Origin: Kutzneria chonburiensis
GTDB taxonomy: Bacteria; Actinomycetota; Actinomycetes; Mycobacteriales; Pseudonocardiaceae
Direction: 5' to 3'
Length of the DNA: 64,000 nucleotides
Assembly (NCBI RefSeq): GCF_028622115.1
Contig: NZ_CP097263.1
Location: forward strand, 4,030,001 to 4,094,000
Position numbers and translations under genes: made by a program. Below, in pieces: positions 27,144 to 40,176 of this stretch; position 1 is the first letter of the stretch, and each line of letters opens with the position of its first letter. The notes beneath the pieces are model-generated. The model was not told where the DNA came from and ran no database searches. It saw nothing but the letters and a program-made list of their open reading frames with translations.

Positions 27144-27539
27144 TCACGGTCCGGCGTCGCCGGCGAGATAGTCCTCGTACCGCGCGATCTTGTACCTGAC
27201 CACGTCCAGGCACCGGTTGAGCTCGTCGATCTGCTCGACCACCCGCTGCTCGTGCTGGCGCAGCAGAGTGAGCCGCTCTTCCTCGTTGCCGTCGCCCAGC
27301 CGCACGAGTTCGGTGTATCGGCGGATCGCCGGCAGCGGCATGCCCGAGGCCCGCAGCAGGACGCAGAGTCGCAGCCACTCCACATCGTCCTCGCTGTAGA
27401 CCCGCCGCCCGCCGGCCATGCGTCGCACGGGATTGGCGAGCACCCCTTCGCGCTCGTAGAAGCGCAGCGCGTGCACGCTCAGGCCGGTGCGCTCGGCGAC
27501 CTGTCCGATGCTCAGCTCCAGCGTGTCTTCGTCGGACAT
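27144..27539 (-). CDS. MerR-family transcriptional regulator
   Basis: A 131-residue regulator. Residues 7-75 form the MerR winged helix (SIGQVAERTGLSVHALRFYE), followed by a long coiled-coil dimer helix (LLRQHEQRVVEQIDELNRCL). There are no clustered cysteines typical of metal sensors, so it probably senses an organic or redox signal. The ATG at 27539 is preferred; ATG 27551 is possible. It is divergent from an aldo/keto reductase. A perfect palindrome inside a 19-base promoter spacer lies between them, the standard MerR activation arrangement. Confidence 0.85.
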   Translation of the reverse strand: MSDEDTLELSIGQVAERTGLSVHALRFYEREGVLANPVRRMAGGRRVYSEDDVEWLRLCVLLRASGMPLPAIRRYTELVRLGDGNEEERLTLLRQHEQRVVEQIDELNRCLDVVRYKIARYEDYLAGDAGP

Positions 27540-27557
27540 GGCCGCCAGCATACGGTC

Positions 27558-27588
27558 TTGACCTAGAGTCGACTCTAGAATCTACGGT
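27558..27588 (+). promoter_or_regulatory. MerR-type promoter/operator of the aldo/keto reductase gene
   Basis: A -35 box TTGACC (27558-27563), a 19-base spacer and a -10-like TACGGT (27583-27588). The spacer overlaps the perfect 16-base palindrome CTAGAGTCGACTCTAG (27563-27578). Long 19-base spacers with a central dyad are the hallmark of MerR-activated promoters. The expected transcript start falls at or just before the reductase ATG at 27596, so that mRNA is probably leaderless. Confidence 0.6.
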
Positions 27589-27595
27589 TCCCGGC

Positions 27596-28654
27596 ATGAC
27601 CATGCGTTACCGCGTACTCGGCGGCACCGGCATCGAGGTGAGCGTGCACTGCCTCGGCGCCATGATGTTCGGCGCCGTCGGCAACCCCGATCACGACGAC
27701 TGCGTCCGTATCATCCACGCCGCGCTCGACCAGGGCATCAACTTCGTCGACACCGCCGACATGTACTCAAGCGGCGAGTCAGAGGAGATCGTCGGCAAGG
27801 CCCTGCACGGCCGGCGGGACGACGTCGTGCTCGCCACCAAGGTGCACTTCCCGATGGGCGACGGCCCCAACCGGGGCGGCAATTCCCGGCGGTGGATCGT
27901 CAAGGAGGTCGAAGCGAGCCTCCGGCGGCTGCGAACCGACTGGATCGACCTCTACCAGATCCACCGGTACGACCCCGCGACCGACATCGAGGAGACCCTC
28001 GCGACCCTGACCGACCTGGTGCGGCAGGGGAAGATCCGCACGTTCGGCTGCTCGATGTTCCCGGTCGAGCAGCTCGCCGAGGCGCACCACGTGGCCGAGC
28101 GCCGCGGTCTTCAGCGGTTGCGCACCGAGCAGCCGCCGTACTCCCTGCTGACCCGCTGGATCGAGACCTCGATGCTGCCGTTCTGCCAGCGTCACGGCAT
28201 GGGCGTGTTGACCTTCGGCCCGCTCGCCTCGGGCTTTCTGTCCGGCCGGTACCGCAAGGACCAGCCGATCGACCTGACCACCGGCCGCGCCGCGCTCACG
28301 CCGTCCCGTTTCGACCCGGCTGTCGCGGACACCGTGACCAAGCTCGACGCCGTCGAACGGCTCGTCGAGCTCGCGGCGGACATCGGCTGCTCGCTGCCCG
28401 AGCTGGCGGCGGCCTTCCCGGTGGCCCACCCCGCCGTCACCTCGGTGATCATCGGTCCGCGAACCATGGCACAGCTGGAAACCCTGCTGAAGGGGGCATC
28501 GCTCGTCCTGGATGACGCGACCCTAGACCGGATTGACGAGATCGTGCCGCCCGGCACGAACCTGTACAAGGAACACGGCCCCTGGACCCCGCCGGCGCTC
28601 GCCGACCCGTCGACGCGCCGCCGCCCACTCGCCGACCGCGCCGCCGTCGGCTGA
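27596..28654 (+). CDS. aldo/keto reductase
   Basis: A 352-residue NADPH-dependent reductase of the AKR TIM-barrel family, which reduces aldehydes and ketones. Active-site residues are seen in FVDTADMYSSGESEEIVGKA (Asp and Tyr), VVLATKVHF (Lys) and LYQIHRYDPATD (His). The C-terminal cofactor loop appears as SVIIGPRTMAQLE. Two close ATGs (27596, 27602) are possible; the upstream one coincides with the predicted leaderless transcript start. It is divergent from a MerR regulator that likely activates it. The natural substrate is unknown. Confidence 0.9.
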   Translation: MTMRYRVLGGTGIEVSVHCLGAMMFGAVGNPDHDDCVRIIHAALDQGINFVDTADMYSSGESEEIVGKALHGRRDDVVLATKVHFPMGDGPNRGGNSRRWIVKEVEASLRRLRTDWIDLYQIHRYDPATDIEETLATLTDLVRQGKIRTFGCSMFPVEQLAEAHHVAERRGLQRLRTEQPPYSLLTRWIETSMLPFCQRHGMGVLTFGPLASGFLSGRYRKDQPIDLTTGRAALTPSRFDPAVADTVTKLDAVERLVELAADIGCSLPELAAAFPVAHPAVTSVIIGPRTMAQLETLLKGASLVLDDATLDRIDEIVPPGTNLYKEHGPWTPPALADPSTRRRPLADRAAVG

Positions 28655-28667
28655 CGAGATCACCGCT

Positions 28668-28745
28668 GGCACGAGCACGCCGCCCTTGGCGTAGGCGCGG
28701 GAGTCCATCGCCGGCCGCATCGTCCTCGACGACGCCCAGGAACGC
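28668..28745 (+). repeat. mosaic duplication junction
   Basis: Two copied fragments are fused. Bases 28668-28715 match 29606-29653 (3' part of the Rieske oxygenase gene) at 46 of 48 positions. Bases 28713-28745 are identical to 27081-27113 (3' part of the APC permease gene) over 33 positions. They meet over a 4-base microhomology, CGGC (28712-28715). Both are direct repeats of their source. The order (right-hand source first, left-hand source second) is that of a tandem duplication joint. It is non-functional as coding sequence here. Confidence 0.8.
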
Positions 28746-28770
28746 GCCGAAAACTGTGGCATGATTCGGT

Positions 28771-29478
28771 GTGAACCACTACGACGCGCTGGCGGAGGCG
28801 TACACCGCCGAGAACGAGTCCAACCTGATCAACGCCCACTACGAGCGGCCGGCGATGCTGACGCTCGCCGGGGACGTCGCCGGGCGGCGGATTCTCGATG
28901 CCGGGTGCGGTGCGGGTCCCCTGTTCGCCGCGTTGCGGGACGGCGGCGCCGTCGTGAGCGGCATCGACGCCAGCGCCGGCATGCTGGCGCAGGCCCGCAA
29001 GCGTCTTGGCGACGACGCCGATCTACGGGTCGCCGACCTCGCCGAACCGCTCCCGTTTCCCGACAACACCTTTGACGACGTCACCGCCTCACTGGTGCTG
29101 CACTACCTGGAGGACTGGGGACCGACACTGGCCGAGCTGCGGCGGGTTCTGCGGCCCGGCGGCCGGCTGCTGGTTTCCGTCGAGCATCCTTTCGCCATCT
29201 TCCTGTGGCAGCGCGAGGCCGGCGCCAAGCCCGACTACTTCGCCACCCGCGAACGGATCGAGGAGTGGACCATGGGCGGTCACACCGTGCCGCTGCGGTT
29301 CTGGGACCGTCCCCTGCACGCCATGACCGACGCCTTCACCTCGGCCGGCTTCCACATCCGCCGCGTCGTCGAGCCCGACCCCGTGCCCGAGGCCCGGGAC
29401 CGATTCCCCGACGAGTTCCGCAACATCGCCGGCCGGAGCTTTCTCGCCTTCCTGTTCTTCGTGCTCCAGATCGACTAG
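28771..29478 (+). CDS. class I SAM-dependent methyltransferase
   Basis: A 235-residue methyltransferase. Motif I is RRILDAGCGAGPLFAALRDG, motif II the GIDASAGMLAQARKR segment, motif III LPFPDNTFDDVTASLVLHYL and motif IV LRRVLRPGGRLLVSVEHPF. This is the Methyltransf_11 (UbiE-like) layout. The substrate is not evident; the long C-terminal half may bind it. It starts with GTG at 28771. It lies between 48-base direct repeats (28668-28715 and 29606-29653), and its upstream region is the mosaic scar, so its promoter context is recent. It is convergent with the Rieske oxygenase gene. Confidence 0.85.
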   Translation: MNHYDALAEAYTAENESNLINAHYERPAMLTLAGDVAGRRILDAGCGAGPLFAALRDGGAVVSGIDASAGMLAQARKRLGDDADLRVADLAEPLPFPDNTFDDVTASLVLHYLEDWGPTLAELRRVLRPGGRLLVSVEHPFAIFLWQREAGAKPDYFATRERIEEWTMGGHTVPLRFWDRPLHAMTDAFTSAGFHIRRVVEPDPVPEARDRFPDEFRNIAGRSFLAFLFFVLQID

Positions 29479-29550
29479 CTCGAGGGATCAGGCGGCGGCC
29501 ACTGGCCGGCGGATAGCCTGGAGCTTCGTGGTGGCCGACAGCAAGGCGGG

Positions 29551-30660
29551 CTACGCCAACCGCTCCAACAGCCACTCATGGAAGATGCCGATGTGGTGTT
29601 CGCTGGGCACGAGGACGCCGCCCTTGGCGTACGCGCGGGAGTCCATCGCCGGCTGACAGCGTTCGCACGCCTCGAAGTCCTGCTCGTTGACGCGGTGGAA
29701 CAGCTCGACCGAACGCGAGACGTCCTTGCCGGACTCGACGACGGAAGGCAGGTAGAGCCAGTCGCACTCGACGACCGTGCGGTCCGCGGCCAGGGGGAAC
29801 ATGCGGTGCAGGATCACGTGGTCGGGCACGAGGTTGATGAAAACCTGGGGCTTGACGGTGATGGCGTAGTAGCGCCGGTCCTGATCGTCGCTGACGGTGG
29901 GGATGCGGTCGAGACCGGCGCTGCCGTCGACGGTGAAGCCCTCGATCTCAGTGCCGAACTCGGCCCCATGACCGACGTAGTACTGGGCGGCGAGGCCCTC
30001 GGTGAACTCGGGCAACACCTCGGTGAGCTCGGGGTGGATGGTGGCGCAGTGGTAGCACTCCATGAAGTTCTCGACGATGAGCTTCCAGTTGGCCTTGACG
30101 TCGTAGACGATGCGCCGGCCGACGGAAAGGTTGGCCACGTCGTAGTGCTCGATGGCCGAAGCGTCGCCGAGGCGCTCGGTGCAGGCCCCGATGACGTCGT
30201 CCTCAAAGGACGGGGGCTTGTCGGCGAGGCACACCCACACGTAGCCGAGCCACTCCCGCACCTGCACGGTGACGAGACCGTACTCGACGCGGTCGATGTC
30301 GGGCATCTTGGTCAGGTTGGGCGCGGCGACGAGCTTGCCGTCCAGGCCATAAGTCCAAGCGTGGTAAGGGCATTGGAAGGCGCGCTTGACCTCGCCCTCG
30401 GAGTCCAGACAGAGCCTGGCTCCGCGATGCCGGCAGATGTTGAGGAAGGCCTTGACCGAGTTGTCGCGGGCCCGCGAGATGAGCACCGACTCCCGTCCGA
30501 TTTGGACGGTGCGGAACTTGCCGGGAGTGGGAATGTCCGCGGACCGGATGGCGCAGAACCACATCGTCTCGAAGATGCGTTCCTGCTCCTGCCGAAAGAT
30601 CTCCGGATCTGTGTAGTACGCGCCCGGCAGGGTCGGGATCAGGCTGGCGGTCACGGACAT
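29551..30660 (-). CDS. gbcA: Rieske non-heme iron oxygenase, glycine betaine demethylase-type
   Basis: A 369-residue oxygenase alpha subunit. Rieske cluster ligands are Cys76, His78, Cys97 and His100 (CRHRGARLC ... CPYHAW). Mononuclear iron ligands fall in the FMECYHCATIHPELTEV region. Within a choline/betaine cluster this fits the GbcA-type enzyme that removes a methyl group from glycine betaine, giving dimethylglycine and formaldehyde. It is the last gene of the leftward bet operon, 8 bases after the dimethylglycine dehydrogenase-like gene. Electrons probably come from the ferredoxin/reductase pair at 37.7-39.2 kb. The ATG at 30660 follows AGAAGGGGA. Stachydrine or carnitine demethylation is a less likely alternative. 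Confidence 0.85.
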   Translation of the reverse strand: MSVTASLIPTLPGAYYTDPEIFRQEQERIFETMWFCAIRSADIPTPGKFRTVQIGRESVLISRARDNSVKAFLNICRHRGARLCLDSEGEVKRAFQCPYHAWTYGLDGKLVAAPNLTKMPDIDRVEYGLVTVQVREWLGYVWVCLADKPPSFEDDVIGACTERLGDASAIEHYDVANLSVGRRIVYDVKANWKLIVENFMECYHCATIHPELTEVLPEFTEGLAAQYYVGHGAEFGTEIEGFTVDGSAGLDRIPTVSDDQDRRYYAITVKPQVFINLVPDHVILHRMFPLAADRTVVECDWLYLPSVVESGKDVSRSVELFHRVNEQDFEACERCQPAMDSRAYAKGGVLVPSEHHIGIFHEWLLERLA

Positions 30661-30668
30661 TCCCCTTC

Positions 30669-34547
<3,879 letters not shown>

Positions 34548-34551
<4 letters not shown>

Positions 34552-36185
34552 GACTGCTCCCGGTGGCGGTAGAACTCCACCTCGGTCGGCGGCAGGGGCG
34601 GCCGGCCGAGGATCAGGTCCGCGGACTTCTCCGCGATCATCATGGTCGGCGCGTAGATGTTGCCGTTGGTGACGTACCGCATCACCGACGCGTCGACGAC
34701 CCGCAGCCCGTCAACTCCGTGCACCCGAAGCGATTCCGGGTCAACGACGGACTGCTCGTCCACCCCCATCCGACACGTGCACGAGGGGTGCAGCGCCGTC
34801 TCGCCGTCCTTGGCCACCCAGGCCAGGATCTCCTCATCGGTCTCGACCGACGGTCCCGGCGAGATCTCGCCGCCGCTGTACTCGTCAAAAGCATGCTGCG
34901 TAAGGATGTTCCGCGCCACCCGGACCGCCTCGACCCACTCGCGGCGATCCTGCTCGGTGGACAGGTAGTTGAAGCGCAGCGCCGGCTTGACCCGCGGGTC
35001 GGTCGACGTGATCTTCACCGAGCCGCGGGCGTCGGAGTACATCGGGCCGACGTGCACCTGGTAGCCGTGGTCGCCGGCCGGCAGCGAACCGTCGTAGCGC
35101 ACGGCGATCGGCAGGAAGTGGAACATCAGGTTGGGGTAGGCCACCTCGTCGTTGCTGCGGACGAAGCCGCCACCCTCGAAGTGGTTGGTGGCGCCAGGAC
35201 CCGTGCGGAACAACCACTTCAGGCCCACGAGAGGCTTGTTGTACCACTTCATGTAGGGCGCCACCGACACCGGTTTGGTGCAGGCGTACTGGATGTACAC
35301 CTCGAGATGGTCCTGGAGGTTCTCCCCCACGCCCGGCAGGTCGTGCACCACGTCGATGCCCAACGCCGCAAGCTCTTTGGCGTTGCCCACGCCGGACAGC
35401 TGGAGCAGCTGCGGGGAGTTGATCGCGCCGCCGGACAGAATCACCTCGCCGGCCCTCACCTGCTTCGTCCGTCCACCTTGGACGTACTCGACGCCGACAG
35501 CCCTGGTGCCCTCGAACAGGATTCGCGTCGTGTAGGCGCGGGTCTTGACTGTCAGATTAGGACGCTTGCGTACCGGGTGTATGTAGGCGCGGGCGGCGCT
35601 GAGCCGACGGCCGCGGTGCAGGTTGCGGTCGAACGGGGCGAAGCCCTCCTGCTGATATCCGTTGACATCTTTGGTCAGCGGATACCCGGCCTCCTGCACC
35701 GCCTTGAAGAACGCCTGGAACAACGGGCTGTCGGCCGGCCCGCGCTCCAGCACCAGCGGGCCGTCGCCGCCGCGATACTCGTCCGCCCCGGCCAGGCAGT
35801 TCTCCATCTTCTTGAAGTACGGCAGGCAGTGGGCGTAGTCCCAGGACTTCATGCCCTCGTCGGCGCCCCACCGCTCGTAGTCCAGCGGGTTGCCGCGCTG
35901 GAAGATCATGCCGTTGATGCTGGACGAGCCGCCGAGCACCTTGCCGCGGGCGTGGTAGATGCGCCGGCCGTTCATCGCCGGCTCCGGCTCGGACTCGTAC
36001 TTCCAGTCGTAGAAACGGTTGCCGATCGGCATGGTCAGGGCCGCCGGCATGTGCACCAGCGGATCCCAGATGTAGTCGGGCCTGCCGGCCTCAAGGACGA
36101 GAACTGAGGTGGCGGGGTCGGCGGACAGGCGGTTGGCCAGGCAGCTGCCGGCGGAGCCCCCGCCGACCACGACGAAGTCGAACAT
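34548..36185 (-). CDS. betA: choline dehydrogenase (GMC oxidoreductase)
   Basis: A 545-residue FAD enzyme of the GMC family that oxidises choline to betaine aldehyde (and often on to betaine). The FAD fold is [23 protein letters not shown] signature 1 is [20 protein letters not shown]; signature 2 is [15 protein letters not shown]. The C-terminal catalytic part reads HPSCTCRMG ... [15 protein letters not shown]. Length and motifs fit BetA well. It follows betB by 6 bases and overlaps the permease start by 4 bases. Other alcohol oxidations by GMC enzymes exist, but the neighbours make choline the clear choice. Confidence 0.93.
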
Positions 36186-36191
36186 CCTCTA

Positions 36192-37655
36192 TCACCCCGG
36201 GAACAGGCCGAGTGGTTTCGGATCGGTGTTGGTGTAGATGTGTTTCGCCTCGCGGTACTCGTCGAGACCGGTGGGTCCGAGCTCGCGGCCGATGCCGGAA
36301 CGCTTGAAGCCGCCCCATTCCGCCTGCGGCAGGTAGGGGTGGTAGTCGTTGATCCAGACCGTGCCGTGCCGCAGGGCGCCGGCCACGCGCGCGGCTCGGC
36401 CGGCGTCCCGCGTCCACACCGCGCCGGCCAGGCCGTAGTCGGTGTCGTTGCCGAGCTCGATGGCTTCTTCCTCGGTGCTGAAACGCTCGGCCGTCAGGAT
36501 GGGGCCGAACGTCTCCTCCCGCACCACGGTCATGTCACGGCGGCAGTCCGCGAACACCGTCGGGCGGTAGAAGAACCCTTGCTGTAGCTCGGGTTCCTCG
36601 GGCCGACGGCCGCCGGCCAGCAGCTTCGCGCCCTCCGCGACGGCGGACGCCACGTAGCGTTCGATCTTGTCACGGTGCTCGGCCGACACCAGCGGGCCGC
36701 TCTGACTGCTGTCGTCGAGGCCGCTGCCGATCCGGATCCGGTCGGCCCTGGCGGCGATCTCGGCCACGAACTCGTCGTAGATGCTGTCCTGCACCAGCAA
36801 TCGGGCCCCGGCCGAGCAGACCTGGCCGGCGTGCAGGAAAACGGCGTTCAAGGCCTGGTCCTTGGCCGTGGTCAGGTCGGCGTCGGCGAACACGATGTTG
36901 GGGTTCTTGCCACCGAGCTCCAGCGCGATCTTCTTGACGTTGCCGGCGGCGGCGCGCATGATCCGCTGCCCGGTGGCCAGGCCGCCGGTGAACGAGATCA
37001 GGTCGACATCGTCGCTTTCGGACAGTGCCGCGCCGACCGTCGCGCCCGCGCCCAGCACCAGGTTGACCACGCCGGCCGGGATGCCGGCCTCCTCGATCAG
37101 CCGGACCAGGGCGATCGTGGTCAGCGGCGTCACCTCGCTCGGTTTGACCACGATGGTGTTGCCGGCGGCCAGCGCCGGCGCGATCTTCCACGACGCCTGG
37201 AGCAGCGGGTAGTTCCACGGCGTGATCAGCGCGCACACGCCGACCGGCTCGTAGACGATGCGGCTCTGCGCGCTCGGGATGCCGGTGTCGACCACCCGGC
37301 CCGGATGCTTGTCGGCCAGGTCGGCGTAGTAGCGGAAGACGCGCACCACGTCGTCCACATCGGCGATGCTCTCGCCGAGCGTCTTGCCGGTGTCCAGGGT
37401 CTCCGTTCTGGCGATCTCGTCCCGGTCCCGCATCAGCAGATCGGCGACGGCGTTGAGCAGCGCGCCGCGCTCGGCCGCCGGCGTCCGGGGCCACGGGCCC
37501 GCATCGAAAGCGGATCTCGCGGCGCTGACCGCCATCAACGCGTCATTCGCGTCAGCCTCGGCGACCGTGGTGAGCACGCTGCCGTCGAACGGGTTGATCA
37601 CCGGTCGGGTGTCGCTCGCACCCGTCCAGCGCCCGCCGATGAACAGTTCCGCCAC
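36192..37655 (-). CDS. betB: betaine aldehyde dehydrogenase
   Basis: An aldehyde dehydrogenase of 487 residues, taking the GTG at 37655 ([12 protein letters not shown]), which has GGGGG six bases upstream. The longer frame to 37697 would start inside the candidate operator. Catalytic Glu is in [18 protein letters not shown] and Cys in [17 protein letters not shown]-binding [20 protein letters not shown] is conserved. It oxidises betaine aldehyde to glycine betaine. It is first in the leftward operon and is preceded by operator site 1 (37676-37711). The gene is intact, unlike the aldehyde dehydrogenase at 21 kb. Confidence 0.93.
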   Translation of the reverse strand: MAELFIGGRWTGASDTRPVINPFDGSVLTTVAEADANDALMAVSAARSAFDAGPWPRTPAAERGALLNAVADLLMRDRDEIARTETLDTGKTLGESIADVDDVVRVFRYYADLADKHPGRVVDTGIPSAQSRIVYEPVGVCALITPWNYPLLQASWKIAPALAAGNTIVVKPSEVTPLTTIALVRLIEEAGIPAGVVNLVLGAGATVGAALSESDDVDLISFTGGLATGQRIMRAAAGNVKKIALELGGKNPNIVFADADLTTAKDQALNAVFLHAGQVCSAGARLLVQDSIYDEFVAEIAARADRIRIGSGLDDSSQSGPLVSAEHRDKIERYVASAVAEGAKLLAGGRRPEEPELQQGFFYRPTVFADCRRDMTVVREETFGPILTAERFSTEEEAIELGNDTDYGLAGAVWTRDAGRAARVAGALRHGTVWINDYHPYLPQAEWGGFKRSGIGRELGPTGLDEYREAKHIYTNTDPKPLGLFPG

Positions 37656-37675
37656 GCCGAACCCCCGATCGGGTT

Positions 37676-37711
37676 GTTGCTGATTACGCAACTCCACGCT
37701 GAATTCGCAAC
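37676..37711. promoter_or_regulatory. candidate IclR operator, site 1 (betB operon)
   Basis: GTTGC (37676-37680), 7 bases, GCAAC (37688-37692), 14 bases, GCAAC (37707-37711). The first two elements form an exact inverted repeat. The same spacing recurs at 39223-39258 and 40177-40212, all three in the same orientation although the genes face both ways. It lies 20 bases upstream of the preferred betB start. Confidence 0.7.
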
Positions 37712-37736
37712 AGCATTGACGGTGCCCGGCGGCTCG

Positions 37737-38894
37737 TCAAGGGGCCAGCACCGGCCGCGCCAGCTGCCGCCGCCACCGGGTGAACAGCTTCGGCTGGTTC
37801 ATGCCGAGCACCCCGACCAGCACATCACCACGTTCGTAGACCGCGAGGAAGCTGCGCCGGTCGGTGTCGCCCTCGATCACTCGTACGGTGTCGCCCTCGC
37901 GTCGGTGGCCGGCGAACTGGATCCGCACCCCGTACTGATCCGACCAGAAATAGGGCGCGGCGAGGTGGGGTCGCGGCGACCCCAGCAGCGTCGCCGCCGC
38001 GGTCGTCGGCTGCTCCAGCGCGTTCGTCCAGTGCTCGGCGCGGTGGCGTTCGTGCAGGTGGACGCTGTAGGACGCGGCCACGTCGCCGACCGCGACCACC
38101 TCGGGCAGGTGCGTGGCGCAGGCCGCGTCGGTGACGACCCCGTTGGCCAGCTCCAGCCCCGAGCCGGCCAGCCACTCGATGTTCGGCGCCGCCCCGATGC
38201 CGACCACCACCACCTCGGCCGGGATCTGCCGGCCGTCGGCCAGTTCGACGCTGCGCACCCGGTTGGCGCCGAGGATGCGCTTGACCTGGGCCCCGGTGAT
38301 CAGGCGGACGCCATGGTCGGCGTGCAGGCCGGCGCAGACCGTGCCGATCTCCTTGCCCAGCTGCCGCAGCAGTGGCAGGGGCTCGGCCTCGATGACCGTC
38401 ACATTCGCGCCGAGATAACGGGCAGTCGAGGCCACTTCGGCACCGATGAACCCGGCGCCGACCACCACCAGCTGCACGCCTGGCACCAGCTCGCTGCGCA
38501 GGCGGATGGCGTCGTCCAGCGTGCGCAGGACGTGGACGCCGTTGACGCCCTCGGTCCCCGGCAGCCAGCGGGCGCGGGCGCCGGTCGCGATGACCACGCC
38601 GTCGCAACGCAGCGTCTGGCCGTTCGACAGCTGGAGGGAACGGTCGCGCGGGTGCAGGCTCAGCGCCCTCGTGCCGAGCCGGAAGTCCAGGTCCAGGTCG
38701 TCGTCATCGGGCGTGCGCAGGCCGATGTCCGCGGTCTTGCCGGCCAGGAACTCCTTGGACAGCGGCGGCCGGTCGTACGGCCGGTGCGGCTCGTCGCCCA
38801 CGATGACCAGGCGGCCGTCGAAGCCCTGCTGGCGCAGGGCGCGGGCGGTGGACAGGCCGGCCAGGGAGGCGCCGACCACGGCGGCCGTGCGCAT
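37737..38894 (-). CDS. FAD-dependent ferredoxin reductase
   Basis: A 385-residue NAD(P)H:ferredoxin reductase of the class that serves Rieske oxygenases and P450s. Two dinucleotide folds are visible: AAVVGASLAGLSTARALRQQ near the N-terminus for FAD and VVVGAGFIGAEVASTARYLG for NAD. The FAD-contacting PYDRPPLSKEFLAG and the C-terminal EVVAVGDVAA follow. The ATG at 38894 shares a base with the stop of the Rieske ferredoxin gene, so they are co-translated. Together they probably feed electrons to the betaine demethylase of the adjacent operon; a P450 is another possible client. Confidence 0.88.
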   Translation of the reverse strand: MRTAAVVGASLAGLSTARALRQQGFDGRLVIVGDEPHRPYDRPPLSKEFLAGKTADIGLRTPDDDDLDLDFRLGTRALSLHPRDRSLQLSNGQTLRCDGVVIATGARARWLPGTEGVNGVHVLRTLDDAIRLRSELVPGVQLVVVGAGFIGAEVASTARYLGANVTVIEAEPLPLLRQLGKEIGTVCAGLHADHGVRLITGAQVKRILGANRVRSVELADGRQIPAEVVVVGIGAAPNIEWLAGSGLELANGVVTDAACATHLPEVVAVGDVAASYSVHLHERHRAEHWTNALEQPTTAAATLLGSPRPHLAAPYFWSDQYGVRIQFAGHRREGDTVRVIEGDTDRRSFLAVYERGDVLVGVLGMNQPKLFTRWRRQLARPVLAP

Positions 38895-39211
38895 CAGCAG
38901 GCCACTTCGCTGTAGGCCACCCGGATGACGCCGTCCTCGACCACCACCGGGTAGGTGCGGATCGGCCTCGTCGCCGGCGGGCCGCTGGGTTGGCCGGTGC
39001 GCAGGTCGAAACAGGAGGCGTGCAGCGGGCACTCCACCGTGCAGCCCTCCAGCCAGCCGTCGGCCAGCGAGGCGTCCTGGTGCGTACAGGTGTCGTCGAC
39101 TGCATACAGTTCACCGTCATCCGTATGGAAGACGGCGATGGGCGGATCGACGGTGTCCACTCTGACCGCCTCCCCCGGCGGCAGCTGATCCACTCTGCAC
39201 ACCTCGATCAC
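38894..39211 (-). CDS. Rieske-type [2Fe-2S] ferredoxin
   Basis: A protein of about 105 residues. Cluster ligands are in CTHQDASLADGW (Cys, His) and CPLHASCFDLRTG (Cys, His). This is the small electron carrier of multicomponent Rieske oxygenases. The GTG at 39211 (MIEVCRVDQLPPGEAVRV) gives the usual length. The frame opens to 39253, but that extension covers the candidate operator and a TATACG-like -10. It is first in a two-gene operon with the reductase, and divergent from the IclR regulator. Electron transfer to the betaine demethylase is inferred from the cluster. Confidence 0.88.
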   Translation of the reverse strand: MIEVCRVDQLPPGEAVRVDTVDPPIAVFHTDDGELYAVDDTCTHQDASLADGWLEGCTVECPLHASCFDLRTGQPSGPPATRPIRTYPVVVEDGVIRVAYSEVAC

Positions 39212-39222
39212 TTCGGCCTCCG

Positions 39223-39258
39223 GTTGCGTATAGCACAACTCGTCGTACTGCACGCAAC
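39223..39258. promoter_or_regulatory. candidate IclR operator, site 2 (ferredoxin/iclR divergent region)
   Basis: GTTGC (39223-39227), 7 bases, ACAAC (39235-39239; one mismatch), 14 bases, GCAAC (39254-39258). Same architecture as sites 1 and 3. It lies between the ferredoxin operon and the iclR gene and could control both. Confidence 0.68.
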
Positions 39259-39316
39259 AGAGTGAGCACCGGGCGATGCGCCGTCAAGGCTCCATCCGCT
39301 CGACTACAGTGCGTGC

Positions 39317-40089
39317 ATGGCTTCAAGCGAGGGGTCGGCCGCACTCGTGCAGTCGGTCGACCGCGCGGTGTCCGTCCTGGAATTCCTGGCCCTGCACGGC
39401 GAGATGGGCATTACCGAACTGGCCGCCGAGCTGGGGGTGCACAAGTCCACCGCGTTCCGGCTGGTGTCCGTGCTCGACTCGAGGGGCTGGTCGAGCAGAC
39501 CGGCGACCGCGGCAAGTACCGGCTCGGCTTCGGCATCGTCCGGCTGGCCGGGGCCACCGCCGCGCAGATGGACCTGTCCCGTGAGGCGCGGCCGGTGTGC
39601 GAGCGGCTGGCCGCGCAGGTCGGCGAGACCGTCAACGTCGCCATCCTCGACGGCGGCTACGCCATCAACGTGAGCCAGGTCCGGGGCAGCGCCACCGTCG
39701 CCACCATCAACTGGGTCGGGCAGCGCACTCCCCTGCACGCCACCTCCAGCGGCAAGGTCCTACTGGCCAACCTGCCCGCCACCGAGCAGGAGGAGCTGCT
39801 GGCCCGGCCACTGACCATGTACACGCCGCGCACCATCATCGACGCCGGGCTGCTCCGCGCCGAGCTCGACGCCGCCCTCGCCGCCGGCTGGGCCAGCACC
39901 GCCGACGAGCTCGAGATCGGCCTCAATGCCGTCGCCGTGCCCATCCGCGGCATGGACGGCAACGTCGTCGCCGCCTTGAGCGTCTCCGGGCCTTCTTACC
40001 GGCTCACCACCGACCGCTTCGCCGAGGTCGCCCGCCTGGCCGCCGACGGCGCCAAGGAGATCAGCCACCGCATCGGCCACACCGGCTGA
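39317..40089 (+). pseudogene. IclR-family transcriptional regulator, with one frameshift
   Basis: N-terminal winged helix MGITELAAELGVHKSTAFRL followed, in another frame, by the IclR effector domain (DRGKYRLGFGIVRLAGATAA; WVGQRTPLHATSSGKVLLAN). Adding one G to the run at 39483-39486 converts the junction into the expected SRGLVEQTGDRGKYRLG and gives about 257 aa, normal length. It is likely intact in the organism. The ATG at 39317 lies 7 bases after a TACAGT -10 element (39305-39310), suggesting a leaderless mRNA. It sits at the centre of the choline/sarcosine cluster, and sites with one shared architecture precede all three operons, so it is probably the pathway regulator. Confidence 0.83.
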
Positions 40090-40090
40090 A

Positions 40091-40175
40091 CCCCCGCGAG
40101 TCCCGCTGAGCGTCACACCGAATGCGTGAAACGGATTCACGCATTCGGTGTGACTGTGGACGGGACTCGCCGGGG
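40091..40175. repeat. palindromic repeat family A, copy 2 (double-stem hairpin)
   Basis: An 85-base palindrome beginning one base after the iclR stop. The outer stem is 15 pairs with one mismatch (40091-40105 with 40161-40175). The inner stem is 19 perfect pairs (40112-40130 with 40136-40154) around loop ACGGA. It is the partner of 6169-6254, in opposite orientation. It ends one base before operator site 3, so it separates iclR from the sox promoter and can end iclR transcription. Confidence 0.85.
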
Positions 40176-40176
40176 T

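Noticed and set aside
28523-28762. A minus-strand open frame with a Rieske-like segment (RPAMDSRAYAKGGVLVP)
   Set aside because: Only about 17 residues match the nearby oxygenase; this is the duplicated fragment in the mosaic scar, not a gene.
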